DNA of 64,000 nucleotides from Mycoplasmopsis canis PG 14 (GTDB lineage: Bacteria; Bacillota_I; Bacilli_A; Mycoplasmatales; Metamycoplasmataceae), in contig NZ_CP014281.1 in the NCBI RefSeq assembly GCF_001553195.1, positions 833,444-897,443 on the forward strand. The letters run 5' to 3'. Made by a program: the position numbers and the translations under genes. The notes beneath the pieces are model-generated. The model was given only the letters and a program-made list of their open reading frames with translations. It searched no databases and was not told where the DNA came from. Shown in pieces: positions 46,801 to 60,012 of this stretch. The stretch's first letter is position 1. Every line of letters begins with the position of its first letter.

Positions 46801-47357
46801 ATAGCGAAACTACCTTGAATATAAATAAAGAGACGCAAGAACTAGAGAAGTACATCAAAATAATTCTTAACAACCTTGTAAAAACATTAAATATTCCTTC
46901 GCAAATAGTTCATGAATTCATAAATATATCCCAAACAGAAAGCCTAGAAAACCTTTTAAAAATTTATTTAAATTTATCCGGTGAAGAAAATTCATATAGT
47001 GAATTATTCATTAATCTAAATTATAATGACTATGAATTAGACCTTTCTAAATATCCAAAAGCAAGAACGCAAGATATTTTAAAATATAAATCATTATTAA
47101 GACAATTAAAAACTTTAGGAAAAGATAATGAATTAGCAAAAAATATATTATCAAGCATTTTAAAAGAAGAATTAGATAAAAATCCAAAAGACATATTTAA
47201 TAGTTTTAAAAATACTAAAAATAATGTTCAGACTAGAAAAAAATCAAGCATTAATAAAATTCTTTCTATTTTATTCATAGTATTTTCAATACTTTCTTTC
47301 GGTGGGGCAGCAGCTTTTATTTTTTACATTGTATGAAAGAAAAAAGCAAATAATTAA
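43827..47357 (+). CDS. Large surface-exposed membrane protein
   Basis: 1176 residues once all UGA codons are read as Trp. A signal peptide with cleavage after SANA (residue 30) and a C-terminal transmembrane helix at about 1148-1169, followed by WKKKANN, indicate an anchor with nearly all the protein outside. The N-terminal 470 residues are Trp/Asn-rich. The rest is long charged helical and coiled-coil sequence, reminiscent of mycoplasma Lmp-like or GA-module surface proteins. No family is claimed. Single-gene unit with its own promoter and terminator. A role in adhesion or host binding is inference only. Confidence 0.85.
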
Positions 47358-47386
47358 AACCATTCAACACTTTTGAGTGGTTTTTT
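47357..47386 (+). terminator. Terminator after the surface protein
   Basis: 12-bp stem AAAACCATTCAA/TTGAGTGGTTTT with one G-T pair, then T. Confidence 0.75.
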
Positions 47387-47427
47387 ATGTTATTTAAAAT
47401 TTTCTCCAGAAAAGCAACAAAATTTTA

Positions 47428-47433
47428 TATAAT
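47428..47433 (+). promoter_or_regulatory. -10 box of the HAD gene at 47440
   Basis: TATAAT ends 6 bases before the ATG, so the transcript probably starts at the A of ATG. No SD is present. Confidence 0.5.
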
Positions 47434-47439
47434 AAAAAT

Positions 47440-48252
47440 ATGAAAAAACCTAAAATAATTTTTATAGACCTTGATGGTACAACTTTAGATGGACCTGGTG
47501 AAAAATTTTGACTAAAAGAGCCTACTGAATATACAAAAAAAATAATTAATAAATTACAAAAGGAGATTCCTGTTGTTATTTCAACTGGTAGAGGAGTTAG
47601 TGATAAAACATTAAATATAGCTAGAAAGCTTGGTACAGAAACTTATATCGCTTGAAACGGTGCTCAAACAGTTGAAAACGGTGTTGTTGTAGCTAAACAT
47701 TTTATGGAAAAAAGCATTGCTCAAGAATTATTTGACGAAATACAAAAGAATAAGTGTTTTGTTGTTTATAATTCAAATTCAAAGGATTATGCATTTGTAA
47801 AAAATTGGTTTTATAGATTTCTTATGGGGTTTGGTAAGAAAACAGCTAAGAAATATTCTGATTATAAAAATGACTTTGATGTTTATAAAGCATTAATATG
47901 ATCATTATCAAAAAATAAAATCAAAAAGTTAGCCGAAAAATGAAGTAAACAATTTGAAGGAAAATTAGAAGTTTCACTAAGTGGTTCTAATAATGTGTTA
48001 GAAATTACTAAAGCAAATGTTTCTAAAGGTGATGCAGAAGTGGCTTTTTGTATCTCTAAAGGAATTGACCCAATGGATGCTGTTCATTTTGGTGATTCTA
48101 TGAATGATGCATCAACAAAAGGTAAAATAGGAAAATTAATAGCTATGGCCAACTCTGTTGATGAATTAAAAGCAATTGCTGATGAAGTAACTGAACACTC
48201 ATGCAACAATTCTGGGCTTGCAAGATATTTCGAAAAGCACTATTTGAAATAA
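47440..48252 (+). CDS. Cof-type HAD hydrolase 2
   Basis: 270 residues with UGA as Trp. Motif I FIDLDGTTL with Asp10 and Asp12, motif II STGRG, motif IV HFGDSMNDA. It has a Cof-type cap and differs clearly from the paralogue at 42861. Probable phosphatase; substrate unknown. It seems to be translated from a leaderless transcript. Confidence 0.9.
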
Positions 48253-48279
48253 GAAGCTGTAAGATGTTTTATATTGATT

Positions 48280-48320
48280 AGAAAAGTCATATGCATGTTA
48301 AACATGCATATGACTTTTCT
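48280..48320. repeat. Left palindrome of the small element
   Basis: Perfect 20-bp arms around a single A; core GTCATATGCATGTT and its complement. Confidence 0.9.
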
Positions 48321-48603
48321 CATTAACATTACTAGTCATAAGATCAATTTTGTTTTTTATTGTTCTCACATCTCTTTTTATTTTTTTAGAGGCTTTTTGA
48401 ATTGATATACGTTGACTAATTTCAAACAAAGCGTTATAAACTAAATCAATATCCATTTGTTTTTTCTGTAAATTTCTAGTTAGTTCTAATTTTCCTTGGA
48501 ACTTTCAAATAGTATCAATATTTTCTGCAATTTCATAATGAGTATATTTATTTTCTTTCTTTGATTGATCAAAAATACAAATTCATTTTCCTAAATTTTT
48601 CAT
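48298..48603 (-). CDS. Small protein with HTH-like C-terminal part
   Basis: 101 residues, with two UGA Trp codons. The middle is helical. ISIQKASKKIKRDVRTIKNKI near residues 66-86 looks like a helix-turn-helix. The last residues EKSHMHV are encoded by the left palindrome. No transposase catalytic motif (DDE or HUH) is visible. An inverted repeat ATGTATCCT...AGGATACAT (48614-48660) sits just upstream and could be its operator. TATAAT is so close to the ATG that the real start is uncertain. Confidence 0.5.
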
Positions 48604-48613
48604 TATAATATTA

Positions 48614-48660
48614 ATGTATCCTTTCTTATTTTTGCACATTTATTTTATTACAGGATACAT
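48614..48660. promoter_or_regulatory. Inverted repeat upstream of the small HTH-like gene
   Basis: 9-bp arms ATGTATCCT (48614-48622) and AGGATACAT (48652-48660), enclosing TTTGCACATTT. Confidence 0.4.
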
Positions 48661-48666
48661 AAAAAC

Positions 48667-48701
48667 AAAGTCATATGCATGTTTAACTTGCATATGACTT
48701 T
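48667..48701. repeat. Right palindrome of the small element
   Basis: AAAGTCATATGCA / TGCATATGACTTT arms; an inverted copy of the left palindrome with few changes. From 48713 to 48841 nothing is seen. Confidence 0.9.
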
Positions 48702-48841
48702 TCTAATTAATAAAATTTTCGTATTTTTGAATGAACCAAAAAATATGTGTTTTTTAAATAATTTGTTTGCTTTTTTAAAAAGACGAATCTTCTTTGAATT
48801 AATTAACTATTACACAAGGTTATTTGAATTACCTAACAAAA

Positions 48842-48866
48842 AAAATAAGTCTTTATGACTTATTTT
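48842..48866. terminator. Terminator of the ABC transporter operon
   Basis: Stem AAATAAGTC/GACTTATTT with T or A runs on both sides; acts on the minus strand. Confidence 0.7.
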
Positions 48867-48876
48867 TTTAGTCTTT

Positions 48877-49881
48877 TCACTCTAATTCTTTAGGGTGTTT
48901 TGGATTTTTATTTAATCTTATGTTTTGGATTTTTCCATCCTTAACATTTACAATTTTTGTTGCAATATTTGCGATGTGAGGGTTGTGAGTTACCATAACT
49001 ATTGTTGTTACATATGTTTGGTTAATATCATATAAATAACTCAAAACTAACTGTGTTGTCTGTTCATCCAAGGCTGCAGTTGGCTCGTCGGCAAAAATTA
49101 TAGATGAGTTTTTTGCAAGCGCTCTTAGAATTGAAATACGTTGTTGTTGACCACCAGACATTTGTGATGGATATTTATTTTTAACATCTTCCATACCAAA
49201 TTCGGTAAAAAGTTGATTTATATCTAATTTTTTGTCCTTATCTTTTTGAAGATAACCACCAGTTTGTACATTATCATAGCCAGATAAATTTTGTAATAAG
49301 TTGTAGTTTTGGAATATAAAACTAACGTTTTTTCTTCTAAATAGTGTAAGTTGTAGATCGCTTAAATATGGTAAGTTTGTATCACAAACAATAACATCTC
49401 CTTTAGAAGGCCTATCAAGTCCTGAAATCAAGTTTAAGAGGGTACTTTTCCCACCACCTGACTTTCCGAATATCATAACAAATTCACCCTTATTAATAGT
49501 CAAGGAAACATTTTTTAGAACACGGGTTACTGAATTACCTGATAAATAATATTTACTTACATTCTTAACCTCTATGATTCCGTTTTCAGAATTTTTTAAA
49601 TCTTTTGAAGAATCTTTTGGTCTTCGTCTTTTTGCTACATTGTTCAGTTTTCTGGCAATATATCTATCAACTATCATCCTATTAGATCCGCCTTCAGCAT
49701 CAAGAACATTGAAAATATTTTTCTTTGTTATTTTTACGTCAGAAGATTTTTTTGTTATTACTAGTTCTGATTTATCATCATCCATAGATTTCTTCTTAGA
49801 AAATAATTTTAAAATTAAAGCAAGAAATTTATTTTTAATCGATAATCAAAAATCCTTTGTAAAAATTTTGTTATTTTTCAT
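48877..49881 (-). CDS. ABC transporter ATP-binding protein, MacB/LolD type
   Basis: 334 residues. An N-terminal basic extension of about 100 residues precedes the ATPase domain. Walker A GKSGGGKST, signature MSGGQQQR, Walker B SIIFADEPT and the switch VTHN are present. The LNLISGLDRPSKG and FRRKNVSFIFQNYNLL segments are typical of MacB/LolD ATPases that power FtsX-like permeases. Starts one base after the stop of the giant permease, its partner. Confidence 0.92.
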
Positions 49882-49882
49882 A

Positions 49883-52800
49883 TTATTTTCCTTTCAATAA
49901 ATCTATTGCTTTTATTTTGTTTATATTTATCCATGATAGTACTGAAGCAATAATGAATACACCAAAAACAACTAAAGTTGTTGAGACAATATTAATAAAC
50001 GAAATTGTTAGAGGTATAGAAATAGATGCAGAGGTGGTTAAGAATCCGCTAAAGACACTCATAAATCCATAGGCTAATGGGAAAGCAAATAAAAGAGATA
50101 TTATGATGAATGGAACATATATTCCAAAAAACATCTTTATTTTTTCTTTATTTGAGTAACCTAAAATACTTCATATAGCTATATTTCTTTCATTTTCATT
50201 AATTAGAATTGTTGAAATTATTATAAGAATTATTATTGAAATCATGAAGCTCAACGCTGTTACTATAGTTACTATAATTTGAACTGTTTTTGCTATTGAT
50301 AAAGTAAATCCTACTTCTATATCTTTTGACTCAAGAGTATATGCACTAGGAATAAATAATTGATTATCAAACATACTTGCAAATTCTTTTATATAAATCT
50401 CTGGATTTTCTCTTGCCTCTTTGTATACTTGTACAAAGTTATCTTTTTCTTTATCAAAATTCTTGTTCAGGAATTTAGCGATGTCTAAATCATCATAACC
50501 CAACCTCTTCATCATACCTTCAACAACTATATTTGGATTTGTTTCTTTTGTTGCAAATAAAGCATCAAAGAAATCTTTTTTGTCTTTATTACTTGTATTC
50601 TCTATATTAAAGCTATCTAAACTTCCTGAATATCCGGAAGGAGAATAAAGTCCTGTTGATAGTATCAATTGAATTGGAAGTTTATCTGTTGATAAAATAC
50701 CGTTAAACTTATATTTATTTTCATCAAAATCAGCTGGTAAATTATCTTTTAGTATTTCTTTTTTATGTCTGATTAAATCATCGAAACCTATAATCATATC
50801 TGCGGCTGATTTTGGAATGATAAATTCATTATTTATAAATGTTGGGTTGTAATCATATACATAGAAAGTGTATTCTTTGTTTAAACTTTCTTCAGTGTCG
50901 GTTAGAGAATCTTTTTCAAGCTTGCTTTCTATGTTTTTAGTCAACCTATTAACTTTATTGTTGATTTTAAGTTTTATTTGATCACCTTTTTTTAGGTCAA
51001 ATTTTCTCTTAGAAACATTATTAATTATTAAAGGAATTGGTTTATCTAACGAAGATCCATTTCTTGTAAACTCTTCCTCGATCGATTTTAATAAATCCTT
51101 TTCGTCTTTATTCATAATTCTAATTTGCGATGAATTAGTTTTATAACCATAAATTCTAATATCTTCTTTTTTGAGGTTTGATTCTAGATATGTATAAGTT
51201 TCGTTTGTTTCTTCATTCAAGAAAACACCATTAAATGAAACATAATAATCTCTTATTTCAGTATTTTTCTCTAATCATTTGTACCCTTTAATCAAGAACT
51301 CTCTATACTCATCTCTATAATCTTGGGTTGTAATTACTTTATGGTTAAAGATTTTTTGATCATTATCCCAAGTCACAAAGAAAAATTTACCGTTAATAAT
51401 ATTGTCAGCATTTGGTATATATTGGAAAAATTCAGTAACACCATTTTCAAGAGTTTTATTAATATTAATTATATTTGATTCTACTGTTTCACCTTTATCG
51501 TTCACTTCATTTAAGAAAACAAGCCCTTCTTGACTCTTCATTAAACCATAACCTACATCATTTCTCAATTTTAGAATTCTTGACTTTTGGGTATCTGGTA
51601 GAGAGTTATAAACAACTTCAAAAGGATCTATTGAAACACTTGATGCTATTTTTAAGTTCACTGAGAATTGAGTAATAACATGCCCATCAAAAGGAGTTGG
51701 TTCGCCGTTCTTATGTTTTTTAGATACTTCATCAAATAAATTAATAGCTTTTGATGAACCGGCAGCAAAGTAATCAGGTTGATATTGATTTAATTCTCTA
51801 ATATCACCCGATGGTACATATAACACTCTTTCTAAGTCCTTTGCAGAAAACGGATTGTATAGCCCACCCTCATTTGTAGGGGTGACTAGGTCAAATTTAT
51901 AATTATATTTTCTATTTATGTACGTTTGATTAATTGATTTTTCAAAAACTCCAAATGTACCAAACCCTATAATAGTCGTTATACTTGCTAACACAACAGA
52001 AATACCGAAAGAAGTTAATTTTCAGAAACTATTGAATATTAAAGAAGCGCCGAATTTAGTAGTAATTTTTCTCTTTCTAAAGGCTTTTTGGTACTTGTTG
52101 TGTAATTCAGTTATATTAACTTCAACAATACCTGACATTAAATCAATTGACTTATACCTTAATGATCTTAATGCGATTACAATAATTAATATTGTCATAG
52201 ATATAAATGGAATAATAAGACTTAAAATAAGGGTTAAAGGTTCAAAATTCAATGTTTCAACAGGAACAGTTCAGTAACTTTGTAGAATTTTAATCCCTTG
52301 GCTTTGTAATAAGAATCCAACTATATAACCAAATAAATCACCTATAAGCAAGGTAAAAATAGCGAAAACAGAAAGTGAAGAAGCTATTTGTAAAGGTGTA
52401 TATCCTTGAGCAATTAATATACCGATAACTTTATTTTTATTAGAAATATATCTTTTGATAATGAAAACTACTGAAACAGTAACTAATGATATTAATATTG
52501 CTAATAATATATTTGATGTATATGATATAGAATTAATTATTTGTTCTACTGTTTTAACCCTTAAACTTCTTTCAGGATTAATTGGGTCTAATTCAGAATA
52601 TAAATAAGTTCTTTTTAAGTTGGCTACATCATCGATTTGAGATTGCACAAAGTTCTCAATGTTATTTTGTAAATTTTTCAAAGAACCATCAGATTTACCA
52701 TCATATTTAACTGTTAAATATTCCTTAACTAAGGTACCTCTATACGCTTGTCTAACACGGTCAAAACCATTGTTGTTTACATAAACAATAGCTTGGTCCT

Positions 52801-55800
52801 TTGTATTTACTTGCAAGTTCGCTTCGTCTAAAATAGGATAGAAGTAATCAAATGATATATCTTCTCCAATAATAATATATTTTGAGCCATTAATATTAAT
52901 TGTGTATTTATCAGGTATTAAGTTAATTAATTCTCTAACTTCTACCGGGTTTTTTGGTATTTCTCCTGTATAAATTTCTTTATTATTTTGTTTTAGGAAT
53001 GCGTAATTTACTTTTGCAATATAAGACGCAGGTTGGTCAAAAGTTAAAACATTATTAACTTGAGCCAATCCAGTAATTGAATTTAATATTGCAAAGAAAA
53101 ATTCATTTAAATCTATTCCAAAAAATTGATATTTAGTAGGGTTTTTTGAAATTTCATCTTGTAACTTGACGAAAATATCGTTGTCAATTGCAATTTGAAA
53201 AGTGACGTCGTTTTCGACAGAAGGAACGAAAACAGTTTCTTTGGTAAAGCTCTTAATAAATTCTTTTACAGTTTTTTCATCAGATAATAAATCCTCAAAA
53301 TTAATTAATTTATTTTGGATAAAGTAAGATAGATTAGAAACATTGACACCATTGTCTCCAATATTATTTGTGTCTGTTAACATTCAAATTATCATTTGAG
53401 GAAATTTTTGTCTTAAAACATTATTAATTAATATATCTGAGACACCTATACTATCAAAAGAAAGGTTATTATATTCATTAAATAAAATTTGATTTAAATT
53501 ATTGTATTTTTTAATAATAACATCTTTTTGTAAAAAGTTATTAATAAATTCATTCAAGTAAAGTGAGAATATATTATGATATTTAACTTTCGCTTTCTTA
53601 AATTCTTTTATATCTTTATCTATGCCATAAAATTGGCTTGAAGCAGCGATATATGAAAAAGTTTGAGTTAGTAAATAATCATTAGTAGAAAGGTATTCAG
53701 TAAATTCAGGGAATCTTTGAATTAAGTCACGTAAATAAATATTTTTATAAATACCATTGTCTTTTGCGAAGAATAAATTCCTCATTAACCTCGGATTTGC
53801 TAATGATCTAGAAACACCAAAATTTGTTTCCTCATAACCTGCAATGTTTTGAGCAGATGGTTGAAATAATTCGAAAGAATTAAATGATTCAATAACATCT
53901 TTTTTATTTGCTAATTCTAATAAAGCGTTAGCAAATTCTGTAGATCTTTTATGTGAAGCATTCTTTACATCAAATATTTTAAATCATACCTTAATAATAG
54001 GAAAAATATCTTTTAGATAGTTAAATCCACTATAGTTGGCTGGTACTAATTGTGAAAGTATTTTTGAGGAAATGATATTAAAAATTCCTGAGTTACTTGA
54101 ATTTTTATAATCAATAAGAGATGTGCTTAGATCCGCAAAGGAATGTGTTATGTCATCAATAGAATATTTGTTTTGATCTAATTTAAAGATATTTATTATT
54201 TCTTTTCAATCTTTGATTATATTTTTTAATTGTTCAAGTTTGATGACTTTTTCATTGTTTACATTAATATTAAAATACCTTAAAATGGTTTCTTTATTAT
54301 CTAAACTTAAAGAATCAACTTCTATATCTTTGTTTAAGTTTTCGAGGTAGTTAATCAATATCTCAATTTTGGTAAATATGCTTTTTGGTGATGAATGTGT
54401 AGCAACATTGTTGCTTGGGGTTGTGGCAGTGCTAGTCGAGTTGTTAGAAGATAGAAGGTTAATAACTTCAAAAAAACCAATTTTCTCATTATCAGCAGCT
54501 GGAATAGTTATGTATTTTCCTTCAAAAATTTCGATACTTGTACCTTTTGAAGATAAATTAAGCATCTTTACCAATTCTTCTTTTACTCTTTTGTTTGATC
54601 CAGGTGTATTAAAAATACTTTTTAAGAATGCGTAAATAATATCATTTGGTTCTAAATTAGTAAGAACATTATCTCTAGTTACATCTACATATGTATCTAA
54701 AATCTTATTAAATTCTTTTGCGTCTACCGAAAACTTTACTTCTTTTACTTTTTCATTCAATATTTTTATAAATGTATTTAAATCAAAGTTTTTAATTAAG
54801 AATTTAAGACCATCAATAACATTTTTATATTTGTTCTTACTATCAGTTTTGTAGGCGTTTAAATTTTCAAATAAAAGCTTGAAAGAACCTGGCAAGAAAT
54901 CTAAAAGTAAAAAGATAGGGTTGTCTTTATTTGAGAAATCAGTAACATAATCAATATTAATGTTATCAAGTATTTTTACAATAGCATTTTTAAATGGTGT
55001 TTGCTCAATACCACCTAAAATAGCTAACATAATATCGAATAAACTTAGTTTACGAACGTATTTTTTACCATCAATAATCTGGGTTTTGTTATGTTTATTG
55101 ATGAAGAAATCATTAGTACTATCAGTTATTTTTCTAAAATTAATTGAATTTACAATATCTTTGATTGTAGAAAGAAAAACTTCAACATCTTTTGAAACAT
55201 TTAAAATAGAAATTAAGGAATTAAAATTTAAAAACTTATTCCCTGATAATAGTGAAATAAATGAAAACAAATTATCAAGATTTCTAGCTAAATATTCTTT
55301 TTTTGTTATTTCATCATTATATTTAGATGTTAGTTCAATTAATTTATCAATAAAATCTAGTAAAAACTTTCTTAAATAATCACCAGAAAGGTCATGTGTT
55401 ATTTCATATAAACCATCTAATATAATTTTTGGTAAAACATTAAAATTAATATTACCACTTGAAAAAACTTTTGCAAAATCATTCTTATCAAAAGTTGTAT
55501 TAAGCGCTTTTATAAAAACAAAAATGGTGTCTTCCTTAATAAATCCTTCTTTATAAAAAGAAGTATTTATTATATTTCTTTGCAATCTTTCGATACCAAG
55601 TTTTAAAGTATTTTCATTTAATGCCTGATTTACTACTTCTACATCAGGTCCTCTAAAACCAAAGGGTACATAAACTGAATTTGTATAATCTGGAGATTTT
55701 TCCACAAAAGAATTATTAGGTAAAAATACTTTTAATGTTAAATTATTTGATAATAATCATTTATGTAATTGATTAGATTGTAAAATACCATTTTGTAAAT

Positions 55801-57886
55801 TAGTGATTTTTGCATTTCTTCATCTAATAATCTCATTTTTGTTATTAAATTCCGGAACTAATATTAAAAATTTATTTTCGCCGAATGGTGTTATACCAAT
55901 GTTTGCAAATACATTATATTTATCTGTTGTTTCTGTTGGATTATTAATAAAATGAGCTAACTTATAAACTTTAACTCTGTTTTGAACTGAAACATCATTA
56001 TTTAGTTCGTTGGTATAAATAACTTCATCAAAATTGAAGTCGGGTTTAATATACTCTGGAAATGGTAATATGTTAACTGATGCTTGACTTATTATTACAT
56101 TTGCAATATAAGGATCTACTTCTTTTGTTCTAAAATAATCAGCTATATTTTGTGAACTCTTATTTAAAGATGGATATTTAGAGGAGTTTATCAATTTATT
56201 TATATTGTTGATTATCCCTGAAATAGATTCTTTTTCATCACCTGTATTTACTAAATGGTAAACTTTCTTTCCTTCATTATCGACAAATGAATCAATTGTT
56301 ATGGATTGCCTTATACCTATATTTTTGTTTGATACTTTTTTCTCAATATATTTATAAATATCTAATTTAGTGATTGTTAAAGCACCATTTCTTATTTTAA
56401 TTAATGTATCATTAGCAATAGATTTGTTAGATAAAGAGTTATATAAATTTTGGTCAATTTCTTTGTAACCCTCTATTTCCGCAATTGTTTGATATTTATC
56501 TTCGTTAAATTTAAATTTATCAAAATCAATGCCTGATGGTTGTTCACTTTGATCCATTACCTTAAGTTTGATGAAGTTCATTTCATCTAATGTGATTATA
56601 TTTTTATCCTCGGTAGACTTATAATCATTACTTAATACTATTGAGCCATTTTTCTCTACAAATGGTATTGTTTCTGTAGTTACACTTTTTTCTCAAAAAG
56701 AAAATTTAGCGTACTCATTTGGAATTTCTCCAAATTCGGTTATTAAGTTTTCCATAAAAGTTTTATATGATCCAGTTCATTTATCTTTTGTATCACCGGT
56801 GTATGTTGTTTCATATAATTTTCTTTCATAGTGGGTAATTCTATTTTTCTTAAATGCCCAATTTAAAGGTATATTGTATTTTTCTCTGGCTTCAAATATA
56901 AATTTTGACTCACTTACTACTTCTATATTTCTATCTTGAAATAAGTCGTTATATGAAAAATTATTATTTAAACGTTTGACAGAAAAATTAGAAGCTTTGT
57001 CATTTTCGTCAATTGTAATTAATTTTGGAGTTATATTTTTATCAACTTTATAAACAAAATTATTATTTTCTAAAGGCGAAAAACCAAGCAAGTGTGCAAG
57101 TTCGCTTCCATTAATTTTTATTACACCAAAATCATCTTCTCATTCATACCCTTTTAGAGAATCAAAAGTCATCACATTAGTCATTGGGTTGATGAATAAT
57201 GTTGATAATTGAGATATATTAACACTATTTTCGTCTTTACTTGTTATATAACTTATATCACTCAATATGTAATCTTTATCAAATTGGTAGGTAGCAGATT
57301 TATTTAATGTTGTTTTTATTACTTCTTTTTGGAAATTATTATTTACTTTTTTATAAATAGGAACTATTCTCTTTTGTTTCAAAGAAAATTGTTTATTTGA
57401 TTTTGAAAAATCTAAATCTAATATTCCGGTTTCGGGTTTTTCAGGAATATATGTACTATAAAGATTTAAAAAATCTGAACGAGAAATATATTTATTATTG
57501 TAGTTTGGATCATCAATAAAATTGCTTAAAGAAAAATAATTATCTCTTACTTCGCTAAAATTAATAATATTTGTAGATTCACGAAAGTTTTCAGGGACGT
57601 ACTTTATAGGTTTATTATAATCTATACTTCCATCCTCTTTACTTAACCCGTTTATAAAAAAACCATTATTATATACGGAACCATTTATAGGCAAATTAAG
57701 ATCAACCGTTAAATCATGTGATGTTGACATTTCTTGATATTTTTCATATTGCTTTTTCATAGCTTTTGCGGTATCATGCATCACTGTAAAAATTCCAGAT
57801 GTTAAAAATACAAGGATAGTCAATCCTGCTACAGTTGCTTTATTTTTAAAAAGTGATCTTCATACTTCTTTAAACAGGTTTCACAT
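49883..57886 (-). CDS. Giant FtsX/MacB-like ABC transporter permease
   Basis: A single frame of 2667 residues once UGA is Trp; I checked frame continuity across the UGA interruptions. One transmembrane helix lies at about 18-37. An external domain of about 1700 residues follows. A membrane block at about 1775-1965 carries FtsX-like features, including IGILIAQGYTPLQIASSL, and ends in a second copy of an N-terminal-type helix. After a second external domain, three C-terminal helices at about 2520-2660 include NERNIAIWSILGYSNKEKI. The architecture is a MacB-like permease with two FtsX units and a huge insertion. Start ATG at 57886 has GGGGG upstream. Substrate unknown; lipoprotein or peptide handling is possible. 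Confidence 0.9.
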
Positions 57887-57962
57887 AATTTCCCCCATAT
57901 CTAAATACATATTTATAAAATATGTATTAATTATAAAGCATTTTTGCTATTTTAAAAAATAT

Positions 57963-57993
57963 GAAAAAAACAAACACTGGGTTTGCTTTTTGT
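57963..57993 (-). terminator. Probable terminator after ftsH
   Basis: Minus-strand AAAGCAAACCCAGTGTTTG hairpin followed by a T7 run. Confidence 0.6.
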
Positions 57994-57995
57994 TA

Positions 57996-59969
57996 TTAAA
58001 CTTTATTTTCTTCTTGTTTCTCTGTCATTGAAATTAAAGATTCTAAATCAATTTCTTGTTCTTTGTCTTTGATAATTTCTTGTTTTGGAGGAAGTTGAAT
58101 ATTTTGAGCAATATAATCAATTTCTTCAGAAATAATTGTTTCTTTTTCTAATAACAATGTTTTTATTAGCTCTAAAAGAGTTCTATTTTCATTAATAACT
58201 TTTATTGCTATATTTTTAGCTTCTAAGATAATTTTTCTTACTTCCAAATCTATCTCATGACTTATTTGATTTGAAATTGAAGAGCTTGTTGCTAATGTTT
58301 TACCTAAAAACGGTGAACCAGATTCTTCATGATACTTAATTGGTCCTAAGTCACTCATACCGAACTCTGTAACCATTCTTCTTGCGATTGAGGTTGCTTT
58401 ATTAATGTCATCAGAAGCACCTGTAGAAATATTATCTTCCCCATAAATTATTTCTTCTGCTGCTCTACCACCCATAAAGCTTGCTATTGTTGCTAATAAC
58501 TCTTTTTTAGAATAATTGTATTTCTCTTGTTCAGGCATCATTAAATTATATCCGCCCGCTTGTCCACGAGGAATAATTGTTATTTTTTGTACTTTATTTC
58601 CACCAGGGACTTTTATACCAACAACTGCGTGACCAGCTTCATGATAAGCAACAGATGTTAATTCTTCTTTTGTAATTGTTCTTGATTTTTTTGCTGGTCC
58701 TGACATTACTCTATCTATAGCCTCATCAATTATTTCTAAAGTAATTACTTGTGACCTTTCACGAACTGTTAATAATACTGACTCATTAATAACATTCTCT
58801 AATTGGGCACCCGAAAAACCAGGTGTTCTTTTGGCTATATTAGAAAATATTACATCTGATGAAAATCTTTTTCCCTTAGCGTGTAATTTAAGAATCTCTT
58901 CTCTCTCTTTGATATCAGGGAGACCAACTGTAATAACACGATCAAAACGTCCTGGTCTTGTTAGGGCCGGATCTAAAACGTCTGTTCTATTTGTTGCAGC
59001 AATGAATAATAAACCAGAATTCTCCTTTATACCATCCATTTCAACAAGAAGTTGGTTTAAAGTTTGTTCTCTCTCATCATGACCACCCCCAATACCACTT
59101 CCTCTTGTTCTACCGATTGCATCTAATTCATCAATAAAAACAATTGCAGGCGAATTTTTTCTCGCTTCAGAAATAACTTGTCTAACTCTTTTAGCACCCA
59201 TACCTACAAACAATTCAACAAAACTTGAAGCTGAAACAAAGTAAAATGGCACGTTTGCTTCTCCAGCTGTTGCTTTTGCAAGTAATGTTTTTCCTGTTCC
59301 TGGAGGACCTCCTAAAAGGATACCTCTAGGCATTCTTGCACCTGCTTCTTCATAACGTTTTGGATTTTTTAGATAATCAACTATTTCGCTTATTTCTTCG
59401 ATAGGCTCTTTATTACCGGCTACATCAGCGAATTTTTTGTCTGACTTAATAATTTGAGCTGGACTTTTATCCCCAAAAACGCCACCTTGCCCATTCATCA
59501 TTTTTGATTGCGATCTATATAATAGTCATAAAACTATTACTATTAAGAATGTTGGTATTAAAGAAATCAATATTGAGGTAACTATACTTTGTTCAGGAGC
59601 GCCAACAGATCACAATTGCCCTTCTTCTCCCGATGTTGATGATTTCAATGCTTTTAATATGGTGTTTGAGTTTTCATTATTTTTTAATAAACCTAAAACT
59701 TCACCTAACTTACCATATGTTATATATTCTTTTGATTCATGACCAGAAATATATCCAGAGCTAATTTCATTTTTAAAAGGATTAAACTTAATGAATTTAA
59801 AATACTCAGGATCTTTTGTGTCTGAACCTGCGCTTTCGATTTTAGAAGCTAATTCACTTATACTTAAGTCGTGGGCCGTTGTTTTACTGAATAATGTAAA
59901 ATAAAGAATTAATCCAATTATAACTAGCACAATAATACTTAATCAAATTATTGTTTTTTTATTCTTCAT
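57996..59969 (-). CDS. ftsH: ATP-dependent zinc metalloprotease FtsH
   Basis: 657 residues. An N-terminal transmembrane helix (residues 7-26), a short external domain and a second helix precede the AAA+ domain. Walker A GPPGTGKT is at 221-228, Walker [12 protein letters not shown] follows, and the zinc site HEAGH is at 443-447. It degrades misfolded membrane proteins. Two UGA Trp codons near the N-terminal helices. Own unit upstream of the ABC operon. Confidence 0.97.
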
Positions 59970-60012
59970 AACTTCCTTTCTATTTATATAAATTATAATA
60001 AAAAAAATCTTT

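Larger units (their letters stand above)
48272..48712. mobile_element. Small element with palindromic terminal inverted repeats
   Basis: The ends share TATTRATTAGAAAAGTCATA and more in inverted orientation. Each end is itself a palindrome: 48280-48320 (20-bp perfect arms) and 48667-48701 (one mismatch pair). A 101-residue gene lies between them and its last codons are in the left repeat. No obvious target duplication was found. It resembles a MITE, REPIN or IS remnant. Confidence 0.55.
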
